64,000 bases of DNA from contig NC_092320.1 in the NCBI RefSeq assembly GCF_036785885.1, forward strand, positions 22,321,557 through 22,385,556, in the 5' to 3' direction. Below, in pieces: positions 12,926-22,744 of this stretch (positions are counted from its first letter, which is position 1; every line of letters begins with the position of its first letter). The position numbers and the translations under genes were made by a program. This DNA is from Coffea arabica. Its lineage: Eukaryota; Streptophyta; Magnoliopsida; Gentianales; Rubiaceae. Below the pieces are notes generated by a model. The model had not been told where the DNA came from and did not search any database. It saw nothing but the letters and a program-made list of their open reading frames with translations.

Positions 12926-13345
12926 GTCCCCCCCCCCCGGCCCCCCCTCTCTCTCCCCGCAAGTTTTAAATATATACATTTTTTCCCTTGATTCTCCCCT
13001 CTCTCTCTCTCCTTTCCTCCCCTCCCTCCCTCCCTCATCCTCTCCTCTCCTTCCATCCTCCTCCTCCTTCTCCCGCCAACCTGCTCCTCCCCTCTAGATG
13101 TGCGATCGAAGGGGAGGAGGAGGTTGGCGTGGGAAGGTGGGGGGAGGAGGAGGAGGAGGAGGATGGGGGGAAAGGAGAGGAGGAGGAGGGAGGGAGGGAG
13201 GGAGGGAGAAAGGGAAATAAAGAAAAAATAAAAGGGAAGAAGGAAAAAAAAAAAATTTTTGGCGTGTTTTTGAGTATTTTGAGATGTGTATTTAAAAAAT
13301 TTTGAGGAGTTTTTTGAAGTTTCTATAGCTAAAGTTATTAAAATA
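12926..13345. repeat. Polypyrimidine/polypurine foldback element, copy 1
   Basis: A pyrimidine-rich arm (about 12985-13096) and a purine-rich arm (about 13111-13220) are inverted complements around a short loop. The innermost stem pairs CGCCAACCTGCTCCTCCCCT with AGGGGAGGAGGAGGTTGGCG, with one mismatch. The flank at about 13255-13345 resembles, in inverted orientation, the left flank of the element at 37.77 kb (the shared pattern is CTC-AAAAT-TTTTTAAA-TACACA-C). The run of long open frames here is an artefact of simple sequence. Confidence 0.7.
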
Positions 13346-13354
13346 TTTGTCCAA

Positions 13355-13500
13355 AATAATTCACATAATCCTACACTTGGAAAGCTACAAAAGCTTTTTA
13401 GCGTGAGCAATAAGCTTGTAAAAGAAATATTTGGTTAGAGTAATTCACATAATCTTACGCTTCAAAAGCTATAATAGCCTTTTAGCGTAAGCAATACAAG
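13355..13500 (+). repeat. Two direct copies of an ATAATCCTAC...AGCTTTTTAGCG repeat
   Basis: Two imperfect copies of about 50 bases, at about 13361-13415 and 13440-13495. They share TTCACATAATC, a GGAAAGCTA/AAAAGCTATA block, and CTTTTTAGCGT / CCTTTTAGCGTAAGCAATA. A third truncated copy lies at about 18741-18790 beyond the transposon nest, ending in a poly-T run. Function unknown. Confidence 0.6.
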
Positions 13501-13861
13501 ATGGGATTTTGAGAATTAAAAATTTTAGATTTAAATTTCTCTTTCATTTCTTAAACCTACACCTATCCTGTTAGATAAAAATTTGAAAAAAAAAAAGTTC
13601 AGTTTAATCAATGGAACAGTTATATAGAAATAAAAAAATATAAAAGAAATGGTCTGAAAGGTATAAAACTTGAATGTTCTTATCTGGACCCTCAATCAAT
13701 CCTTAGAATCACTTCCATACCATAGGCAAAAGTGATTGTAGGAAGCCTATTCACATATTTGCCAAGGACACCACATTCGAATCGTCCAAAATCAAATGGT
13801 CCTTAGCAGCATATTTCTGAGTTAGAGGCATTGGGATTTGAAAAGTCATGTCAAATTTAAG
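13501..13861. other. AT-rich spacer, no gene seen
   Basis: No conserved frame or RNA feature was recognised between the direct repeats and the outer hAT-like element. Confidence 0.4.
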
Positions 13862-14455
13862 ATTTTAAGTAGAGCTGGCAATTATATCCAATAATCCACC
13901 CAACCCACCCACTAATTTGAGAGGTTGGGTTTTGGGTTAATTTTGGGTTGGGTAATAAAAATTCATATATATTTTGGGCGGTTTGGGTATTTGTGTTGGG
14001 CACCTATTACCCAACTTAAATTAAAAAAAAAATTAAACAAGTTAATTTAGAGCGGTACCTGATCTGCCCCATTGAGGAATTGTAATTTAGAGCGGTTCAG
14101 AGGATGAACCCATTGAAACATGATGTGACATATGCTTTTTTTATTTTATTATTTTTTTTACAATGTGACGTAGCTTCAATTGCTTGGTTCTGAGTAGGGA
14201 TGCAAATGAGTTGAGACGAATCGAGTTTTGAAGTTATCGAATCGAGTTATACTTATTTATATACGAGCTCGAGCTCGACTCGCTGTAGGAAAAGGAAAAC
14301 TCGAGATCGACTCGCCTATGGCTCGTGAGCTTAGCTCGAATTCTGGCTCGCGAGCAGCTCGAGTTTCGCTAGATTTTCCGGCTCGCATGAAGCTCAAAGT
14401 CAACTCGATTCTAGCTCGTTAGGAGCTCGAGTTTGAACTCGAAAACAGCTCGATT

Positions 14456-15558
14456 TTCTGGAAATTTAAGCAGGAAAACAGCATTTTTGTCCGCATATTT
14501 TTGATAAAATTTGAGCATGATAACAACAATTTTTCACATATTCTTGATCTTGGGGTCTACAAATTATGCACTAATACAATCATAAATGTCCAAATGTCCA
14601 CTAATACAAATTATCCAAATGTCCACAAGAAGTCTAAAGAATACCAGCTTGTTGTCCATAAAAACCAAGGCATGACATGAAGCTAGAATTTCCTGAGTGC
14701 GTCCTGGAACTTTACTCATTTCTGTTTCTAATTCCTCACGATCAGTTAGTCCACCAACATTGAACACTATGGATCAGCAATGGGGAAAAATCACTTTCTA
14801 ACACTCAAGATCACATACAACTCATATCCAACAAATATCCTGAAGTTTCATGAGTATATTCACATTAAAAGAGAAAAGGATACTGACAAGCATGCTAATC
14901 AAACTATATAATATAAGAGCTTTTAATAATTAGTCTCATGATACCAACAAACATGAGTTATTCAATTTGACACCCGTCATCAAACAAGTAGCAGAAACCC
15001 ACCAATAAAAGGTAATCCAACATTCAATAATAAAAACCTTATCCAAATTGCTCCATATGACAAGTCTGCTAACAAATACAAGCTGACCCTTACTGATATA
15101 ACACAGCAACATGGCAGAGGCACCCAAGTGACCCAAGCCAATACATGATTCCATTACAAACCTCCACATCTGAATACAAGACAACCCATCCTAACTAATA
15201 TCATTTCAAATTCTCTTCCCAGCCAGAGGTAAAAGAGTGTTTATGTGTTCTGCATACGTGTATTGTACTTCTCACCATATTTCTTTTAGCCACAACTTGA
15301 TACTTTTCGTACTCTTCACAACTTAAGATCATTCATTTCTTATTATATCGAATACTTTTCACTTTTCCCGCATTGTTGCAGAGCTTCCAATCAACGTTTA
15401 AAAACAAAAACAAAAAGGAGCTAATTTCCTTCCCGAATCTCCCTTTTCACACCATCAAAATGCAAACTTTTCTTTAGTTCAGTAGTATAGGCAACAAAAC
15501 TAATTCAAGAACTAGCAGCAATTAACATTCTCACAATCTCCAAGCTTTTACTTCAGCT
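14456..15558 (-). other. Interior of the inner hAT-like element, no recognised gene
   Basis: About 1.1 kb between the left subterminal array and the Pack-MULE. Minus-strand frames of 67 codons (14564-14767) and 82 codons (14936-15184) exist but match no family I know. They may be decayed transposase or captured host sequence. Confidence 0.3.
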
Positions 15559-15567
15559 TAAAAAAAA

Positions 15568-16649
15568 GGGCAAATTACATTTTACCCCCTTGTGGTTTTC
15601 GTAAAAATCACATAACCCCCCTATGATTGTAAAAGCTATACATAAACCCTCTGTGATTTGGGTTAAAGTGTCAAATAGACGGAAACATCCATCGTGACGA
15701 TTCGTGTCTTACACGCGCTTGTACTACTGGTAACAGTAAGAAACGTTCCCATATTACCTTTGACCACTTTAACGGATCCAATAAAGCCTAGATCTGTGCT
15801 CCTTAGCTCTTTCAATGACGGCAATGGATATGGCTCTGTTGATGGTAATGGTGGTGGTTATGGGGCTGGAAGCAGAGGCAGCAATGACGGCAGTGGATTT
15901 GGCTCTGTAGGTGGTAATGGTGATGGGCCGGATTGGGTGGAGGTGGTGGTCCAGGCGGTAAATATGGTCAAGATGGCGGCGGTAATGGTGATGGATGGAA
16001 TAGTGGTAGCTATGGTCCTGGTGCAAGCAGCAGGCAAGGGAGTTGGGGCAGCAGGCAAGGGAGTTGGGACAGCAGCTATGGCTACGGCAGGGGCTGGTGC
16101 AGGGGCCCTGGCTTAAGATATGGCAGCAGTAGTACTGGTCATGGCAGCGGAGGTAACAATGGAGAAGGGCAGTATGGAATCACTGGTGGGGGCCTAGACA
16201 GGGACAATCAGCAGCTCCCATACAGCATGAAACCATGACTAGAGCTCTTGTTTCAGAAATGGCTTTTTTTGGTAATTGACCAACGGAAAAGCATGGGAGA
16301 AAGAAAGATGCAGAAACCAGAATCCTATCTCTTGAAGAGAGGTGCAGAAAGCTCTCCCTTTGACTTTGGTGGGCCTTCCACCACTTTGACTGTTGCGGAC
16401 GCGATTCCTCTCGTTGTGAAGAAAGAAGTAATGAAAGGAAAGGGAAGCCCCGGCCGTGTTCGTTGTTGCCTTTTTTGTATTTATATTAGGGTAATTTGGA
16501 CATTTCGCCCACAAATCGTTACGATAGGTAGTTTCCGTCTATTTGACACTTCAACCCAAATCACAGAGGATTTATGTATAGCTTTTAAAATCATGAGGGG
16601 GTTATGTGGTTTTTGCGAAAACCACAGGAGGGTAAAATGTAATTTACCC
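15568..16649 (+). mobile_element. Pack-MULE-like element (level 3)
   Basis: Terminal inverted repeats of roughly 120 bases: the left starts GGGCAAATTACATTTTACCC and the right is its near-perfect inverse, ending GTAATTTACCC. They are flanked by a perfect 9-bp direct repeat TAAAAAAAA (15559-15567 and 16650-16658), the Mutator-class length, although the A-run makes the duplication less distinctive than usual. The roughly 840-base interior has no transposase. It carries glycine-rich coding sequence at about 15810-16238. A MULE with long inverted repeats around gene-derived sequence fits the Pack-MULE definition. Confidence 0.85.
15810..16238 (+). pseudogene. Glycine-rich-protein gene fragment captured in the Pack-MULE
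   Basis: Two overlapping frames encode one glycine-rich stretch. Up to about 15926 the frame reads repeats such as GNGYGSVDGNGGGYG. It then continues in another frame from 15933 (MGGGGGPGGKYGQDGGGNGD) to a TGA at 16236-16238 after YSMKP. The switch is best explained by a small frameshifting indel near 15926-15933. Within it a 21-base unit containing AGCAGGCAAGGGAGTTGGG is repeated in tandem (about 16028-16069). Composition resembles plant glycine-rich wall or RNA-binding proteins, but no RNA-recognition domain or signal peptide is visible, so the donor gene is unknown. Whether it is expressed cannot be told from sequence. Confidence 0.55.
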
Positions 16650-16659
16650 TAAAAAAAAT

Positions 16660-17470
16660 AGCGCAATTAACAAACAAAAATCTCCCACACAACTGCCAAT
16701 ACCGTAATTAGACAAACAAGATGCAGTTTTTAACTCTAGATCCAACCAACTGGAATCCCACTGACATAAAACTTGAAACACGCGATCCACCGACACATCC
16801 ATGCAGCATTTCTAAGCATCAAAAACTCCAAAATCTCTGAAAGGACAGAGAATACTCAATGCAAACAAAATTTAAACTCTAAAATACTATAGTTGGAACA
16901 ATTAGCCATAATTTTACGGCAGCCATTCAACAAATAACATCAAATGGCGCATTAAGTAGAAAGAAAAAGAAGCTGAGTACATACCTGCAAAATCTAGGAA
17001 AAGCTCAGTGGGTTGCGCACTTGAGCCGCTGGAAAAGCTTAGACAAAGCCCGGAGATAGGAATTCGCCGGGAAGCTGGTTGGGTTTGGAAAGGCCGTCAG
17101 TCAGCCTCGATGAAGTGGTTAGGTTCGGAAAAGCTAGATGGGTTACCTATGTGGAGCTGGCGAAAGTGGCGGAGATGGAGCTAGCAGAAGCAGCGATGGC
17201 AGTGGCGGGGAATTGGGAGTTTGGGACTTGGGAGTTGGGACTTGGGACAGTCGGCAGAGAAAGCTTGGAGGTTGCTGAGGAGCTGGTGGAAGTGGTGGGG
17301 GTGGAGTTAGGAGAGATGGCGGTGGCAGAAGTACGAATTAGGAGTTTGACAGTGCCGTGGGACAGTCGGTCGGCGGAGGAAGAAGATCGATCGAAGGAAG
17401 TGAGGAAGGAAAATTAGGTAACCTAACCTAATAGAAGAAGTTGTAAATTTTAATTGATTCAGGGGTATTT
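16660..17470. other. Right interior of the inner hAT-like element; exon-like block at 17079-17417
   Basis: The + frame 17079-17417 (112 codons) is rich in E/V/A. The opposite strand reads Ser/Pro/Thr-rich, as first exons often do. No domain is recognised, and purine-rich simple sequence accounts for much of the openness. It may be captured or decayed coding sequence. Confidence 0.3.
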
Positions 17471-18622
17471 TTATAATTTCACACTTACTCGAGCCTAACG
17501 AGTGGCTCGTCGAGCTGTCGAGCCTAACAAACGAAGGATCGAGCAGGAAGTTGTAAATTTTAATTAATTCAGGGATATTTTTATAATTTCACACTTACTC
17601 GAGCCTAACGAGCGGCTCGTCGAACTGTCGAGCCTAAGAAACAAAGGCTCGAGCTCACCTCGTTTATCTTAACAAGCCGAGCTATGACTCAAGCAGCTCG
17701 CGAGCAGATCGAGTCGTCAGTAGGCCTAGTTTTGAGCAAAATGTTGAGCTTCTTTATTTATTTGTTTCTACATTATTGTTTTCCATTTTGGCCAAAAGCT
17801 TGTTAAACTTTCCAATATGCTCCGCCAATGACAAATATTTAAGATGATGAATCCACTTAAAATACAATGCTCTGTTTCGATTGCTGAGGTTGTTCGAGTC
17901 CTGCCATGGATGAATAGGAGCTTTGATTATATTAATTAGCAGGATTTCATTAGCCAAACATTGATTTTTGTGGTTAGTAATTACAATTACTCAACTGGGA
18001 TCATATAATTAAAAACCCGCGTTACACGACCTGCTCCACACATATATATATTTTTTATTTTTTTATTTTTATACATATATTATAAAATAATAATTTAGAG
18101 CTAAATAAGTAATTTTGTTGAACAAATTACATTACAAATATGAGAGATTATAGTTTATTTACAAGATTCATTTATGGGTTAAAATTTCAGTTTATAACTT
18201 TTTTTAAAATGTGATTGGGTCCAAGTAGTTTAAACAGTTAGTATGTGTGTGTATTTATGAAAGTATATTAGTGTGTATTTTAGTGTGTTTGTATGTGTAA
18301 AAATAATGTATTTCAAAAGAATTTAAAAAATGAGCGTGTGCTTGCATCTGTAAAGTGTTTTAGTGTGTGAAAATATATTTATGTGTGTGAATTTTTTTTT
18401 TATATATGAAAATATACTTGAGAGAGTTTATGTATCAAAATTTATTATTTAATATATTGGGTCATATTTGGGTCATGGGTTTGAGATAACCCAATATGAC
18501 CCAACCCAAGATTAAGCCAATCTAAAGTTAGGCAGATTGGGTGTAACCCATTTAAATGAAAATCCAGTATTAACCCGCCCAAAACCCACCCAACCCGCTC
18601 AATTGCTGGGCATAATTTTAAG

Positions 18623-19254
18623 GGAATAATCATTAGGTTATTGACTAGTGTTATGCCATTCCACTGGATTGAAGAGATTACTCTACTAATCTGCTTGCAA
18701 GTGTTGCTGATGATATCTCCAGAAAAAAGTTTATAGGCAGAGTAATTCAAATAATCCTACATTTGGAAAGCTATAAAAGCCTTTTAGTGCTTTTTTTTTT
18801 TTTTTGTAGACACGAACGATTTTATATTACAACTACTTTTACTCTATACTAAAGGGAGGGGAAGCTAAACAGCTCAAGGAGAATCCGATGAATCATCACC
18901 GAATCAAATGGGTGCCTACGCATCCATTAACAAAATATTTTCAGAAAAATTTGAATATTAGAGTACAAGTGTAGGGAAATGATCTCTTAATTTACACTCG
19001 AGTAAAGATTTAAAGGTCTTTGGTTCTTTTAGTGCGTTCAATGCTGCATAAAATGGATAAGGTTAAACTAGATTCATTTATATCTATTGCTTCTCCTTAA
19101 AAAGCACAAAAGACAAAAGACAAAAGAGTATCTAGAGTTCGATACGCCCTGCTCAGCTCGACACTGTCCATGTCATTCGGAGACTTGCAAACATAAAGCC
19201 AAGTAAGGCCCACGTATGTGTTCGCCTAACTCGCTCTATTTTCCCATTACTTCC
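18623..19254. other. Spacer with a truncated direct repeat and a poly-T run
   Basis: A third copy of the repeat seen at 13355-13500 lies at about 18741-18785 and ends in about 17 T (18788-18805). The rest is unrecognised and presumably includes the promoter of the transporter gene. Confidence 0.4.
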
Positions 19255-19365
19255 CTCTCTCCTCGCCGGCGAAAGTCAACTACAGAAGCCCTCATATAGA
19301 TTGCCGTTGGTTCTGCAATTTTTCTTTACTGGATCAGTTTGATCTGCTCTTACCGTCTCTCTCTG
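19255..19365 (+). other. Possible non-coding first exon (5'UTR) of the MFS transporter gene
   Basis: A CT-rich stretch containing CTCTCTCCTCGCCGGCGAAA ends CTCTCTCTG followed by GTATGTAC, a good plant donor site. It lies 3.4 kb upstream of the first coding exon. Plant transporter genes often carry a leader intron. The link is inferred; the start position is approximate and no transcript evidence is available. Confidence 0.35.
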
Positions 19366-20724
19366 GTATGTACTTTTAACACTTTTTTTTTTCCATTTTT
19401 TTGCATGGTGATCAGAAACCTGTTTGCTTATATCCTTTCCTCTCCTCTTCCTCCTTCGTCTGGCTTCTTCTCCATTTTTTCCCCTCTTTTTTTGGCTTAT
19501 TGATATTGTCAATTTCTGGTGATCACTCGACGTTGTGTATTTACTGATTTTGTAGGATAGTGGGCATTGATGGGTTACAATATGGGGTTAATCCTATACA
19601 ATTAAACATTTGCCTGAGTTTTGACATGACATGATCTGCATCCTACACGTTATGCATTTGTCTGTTTTGCTCCAGCAAGTTGGTTCTTTTTGTTGTGAGG
19701 TTTGTCTTGAAGGTAATTGCAAATTTGTGTAGTTTGTGATTCTGATCTTTAGTTCATTTTTAACGTTCGGAATTTTTCTCTTTATGTTAGCTATTTGATG
19801 CGAGATTTTGTGCTTTGTTATTGGGAAGATACATATTGTTTTTGTATTAACTACACTCTTGCTTATTATGTAGCATTCTGTTATTGAGGTTTTTTCTCTC
19901 ATTTTTTTTTAAAGGGCGAATTTTTTCTTTTATTATTTTAAACTAATTTGGCTATTTCAGGCAAGATTAACTCTACTAACTACATTTGACCAAAACCATG
20001 CACCATAATTATTCCTTTCTAGACACTCTCCCATCACTCTCCCGTCCTTTTTTAATTTAATTTACCTGTCTATCTTTCTCTTCTCACTTTTTCATTGTTT
20101 TTAGCCTTTTCTGATTTTTTTTCCCTCTTTGCATCCTACTTGATTCTTCTTGAAGTATGCTTTTTTGTTTTTCTGTAATTATCTGAGTGAATGTTTGAGG
20201 GAAGATAAGATTTTATCCAATTCTTCCAACAGTACTTCAAGCAAGATTGGTTAAATGGTCAATTTGACTTCAAATTGTTCTTAAGTTCTTCATTTAATTG
20301 AGGTAATTAAGTAGTTTGAGTATTCTGCTATTCTAGGTTCATTACGAAATTTGGTGTTGTTTTCGTGTTATCTGCTTGGTAGCCTGAATTTAGTGCTTTT
20401 GGATGACAGAGTCAATCTCATTGTGTTGTAGGTGTTAGCTAAGAAATTAGGTTCCTTCTTGTTTGATCCTAGAAATAAGTGATTCACTGCTTTAGCTTAA
20501 ATAATAGCTATAGCTTCTCTGCCCTGTTCCCTCTCAATGGCTTATTATAATTGGTTTGTATTGTAAGTTTTATTAGTGTTATCTTTTTTTAGTATTTGAA
20601 TGAGTTTTTGGTACTTATTTTTTGGCTGAGCCTTTTGCGCCTTTTTATGGCTTCAAGTTGTTTGATACTCTTTGTTAAACTTTTACTATATTTTACTCAT
20701 AATACATATCATGATTTGTGATAA

Positions 20725-21262
20725 TAGCTCCAAAATCAAAGCATCTAAAGGAGAATATGAATTGCTCTTTCTACCACAACTTAAATTTCTTGGAACTTCC
20801 AAAGAAGGGTAGCTTTATTTTAAAATATTTTGCTTACCATTTTCTTGACTCATCTTTAGTTTAGGTTGATAAGGCTGAAAGAGGCAAGTTGAAGTCTATA
20901 TGTGATGTCGTGAGTACTTTTTCCCCCTCAATCTAAAGAAACATGCTTATTTCCAATTTTTTTTTAAATTTTATTTATTCTGAAATTACTTTTTGGCCCT
21001 TTTTTAGAGAAAAATTCCCTAAGGCTGACAAGAGGAAAGTTGGTAATTATGTGAAGAATCTTCAGCCTTACAACGAAAGAATTGTAACTACTTTCCCCCC
21101 ATAAAATAATAAATGCCATTATACATATTTATTTCAGTTTTAATTTTTGTTTATTAAAATTCTTCTTTGATAATAGGTTGATAGTGCTGGAGTGGAGGAA
21201 GAAGAATTTGACAAGTGAAGGTCCAAGGCGAATGATGATCAGGAAGGAAATGGAGAGGTCTG
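20725..21262 (+). pseudogene. Possible decayed exons of an unrecognised gene
   Basis: Short coding-like blocks are separated by T-rich intron-like spacers. One at about 21011-21081 reads EKFPKADKRKVGNYVKNLQP and continues YNERI. Another at about 21178-21217 reads VDSAGVEEEEFDK and then stops. Acceptor- and donor-like sequences flank them, but no start and no family could be assigned. They lie inside the probable leader intron of the MFS gene, so they may be a relic or an alternative exon set. Confidence 0.25.
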
Positions 21263-22641
21263 TTGAATTAAAAATTAATCAAAGTCTCTTAATTTATATA
21301 GATAATTATGGTTTGATATCTAAAGTTTCTTAATAGTGAAAAGTGGTTATTTATTGGATGGGGAGGATGATGTGTAAAGGAATTGTTGGGGCCAGCATTT
21401 TAGGATGTGAAGAAAATGTTTCTTATAACATCTTCATTTTGGATTACTAGCCTGTATCTATGAATAGGTAGTTTATTTTCAAGGCTTTTAATTTTAGCAA
21501 ATGATAATCGGAGAATAAAAACAGTTTAAAATTAGATTTCAGAATCATTTGCTTAAGTTGGTCTTTTGGATTTGTACTCTTATCCCTTTCTATTGTCCCT
21601 AATGGTAATGTATTTAGAGTTTGGGGTGATTGCTAGACATGGAACTGAACATATTGTGACTATTTGGCTGAAGGAGTTGGTAACGTTTTATTGATTTAAC
21701 TAGCTGAATTAAGGACTGCAATTGGTGGTGGAAGTCTGAATTGAGGCTTTCAGCCTAGAGTGTGACTCAGACAAGAAATTGTTAGAAAATTCAATTTTCA
21801 TTAAGAAGGCATTTTTACAATCAAACAAGTGGTTGGTTTTGAATTTGTATATGTAGATCGGGAAACATGGTAGTTCATATTTTTATCTAAGATTTCTATT
21901 TGTATTCTAGAGCTATTTGATGGGATAATGTTCTCACCTATTTGTAATGGTACAAGAAATGATTTAAATAGATGGATTAACTAGCTATTCTCCCAAAAAG
22001 GAAGAAAAATGTGCAAGTTTGTATGTTTTATTGATGTTGAAGACTGTGACAGGTCTTGGTGGCTTTCTAAGCCTTTTTTGATTATTAAAGTGCTAGAAGC
22101 ATTATGACTGCTTTTGGTTTAGTTACAACTGAAGTTATGTTGCTATTATTCGGTAATGCCCTCATAGTGTAGTTACTATCTCTCCTTTTTTGGTATCATT
22201 ATGTACACACAATACCGGTTCAAAAATCTTTATCCAGATCACAATGAATGTGGGGCTAACTGCACAGATGGAATTTGTCTTTATGGCAAATTTTAATTAT
22301 TTTGATGCTCAAATTTTCTCTCGTATTTCTTTTAATTATGTACCAAAAAAATATGTTGCTATGTGTTCAATCAAGCTTCTTTTCTTGGAGGCCCAGGCTG
22401 TATGACCCCATCCGATCTGAATGGTACCTGTAAATTGAATACACAATCTTTAAATCTGGACATAATCTTTCTTTAATATCCATACTAGAAAATTTCTTTC
22501 AAGGCATAAAAGGGATTCCGTGACGCCTTGACCTTCATATTGGGTCAACTACGTCAAAATCACCCAGCCATGTTGATGATCTTCAGTGGCTGATGGGAAC
22601 CCAAATTGTAGTTTTCTTATCTGTTTTTTTATTTTTTTTAG

Positions 22642-22744
22642 GAATATGCTTTTTGGTTGATCAATAAGCTCAAGCCTTCGGACCTATAAACTTGGCCGTG
22701 TTGGTTTTGGATTGAAATCTCTGCTTCCGAGGCGCCTAGACACC
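22642..22744 (+). promoter_or_regulatory. Probable 5'UTR part of MFS exon carrying the start codon
   Basis: A T-rich tract ending TTTTTTTAG at 22641 is a good acceptor. The sequence after it is open in frame with the protein from an in-frame TGA near 22656, but it has no ATG before 22745. This supports 22745 as the start. Confidence 0.45.

Larger units (their letters stand above)
14195..17728 (+). mobile_element. Inner hAT-like element with CTCGAG-rich ends (level 2)
   Basis: Flanked by 8-bp direct repeats GTTCTGAG (14187-14194) and GTTTTGAG (17729-17736), with one mismatch. It begins TAGGGATGCAAATGAG and ends CAGTAGGCCTA. Subterminal sequence is packed with GAGCTCGAG and GCTCGNGAGC words (14225-14455 and 17485-17715), as expected for transposase-binding arrays in hAT elements. 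No transposase domain is visible. The interior holds unrecognised open frames, for example minus 14936-15184 and the exon-like plus 17079-17417. It is interrupted by the Pack-MULE at 15568-16649. The family recurs at 33371-33873. Confidence 0.8.
13870..18614 (+). mobile_element. Outer hAT-like element (level 1 of a nest)
   Basis: Flanked by a perfect 8-bp direct repeat ATTTTAAG (13862-13869 and 18615-18622), the target-duplication length of the hAT superfamily. The termini start TAGAGCTGGCAATT and end CAATTGCTGGGCATA, imperfect inverted complements. Subterminal regions are rich in repeated AACCCA/GGGTT words on both sides (13890-14010 and 18455-18600). No transposase was recognised, so it is probably non-autonomous. 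A relative lies at about 32829-34466, matching both ends. About 3.5 kb of its span is the younger inner element. Confidence 0.8.

Noticed and set aside
12534..12962. Minus-strand frame of 142 codons downstream of CPN10
   Set aside because: It overlaps the CPN10 3' flank and C-rich tract, matches no family, and has no splice or promoter context.
12910..13410. Minus-strand frame of 166 codons and a plus frame of 105 codons in the same place
   Set aside because: Both arise from purine/pyrimidine simple sequence in the foldback element. The translations are runs of Pro, Ser, Glu, Arg and Gly with no domain.
15694..16116. Treating the 140-codon frame at the Pack-MULE as an intact gene
   Set aside because: Its start lies next to the terminal inverted repeat, and the glycine-rich coding signal moves to another frame near 15930. 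It is better read as a frameshifted fragment.
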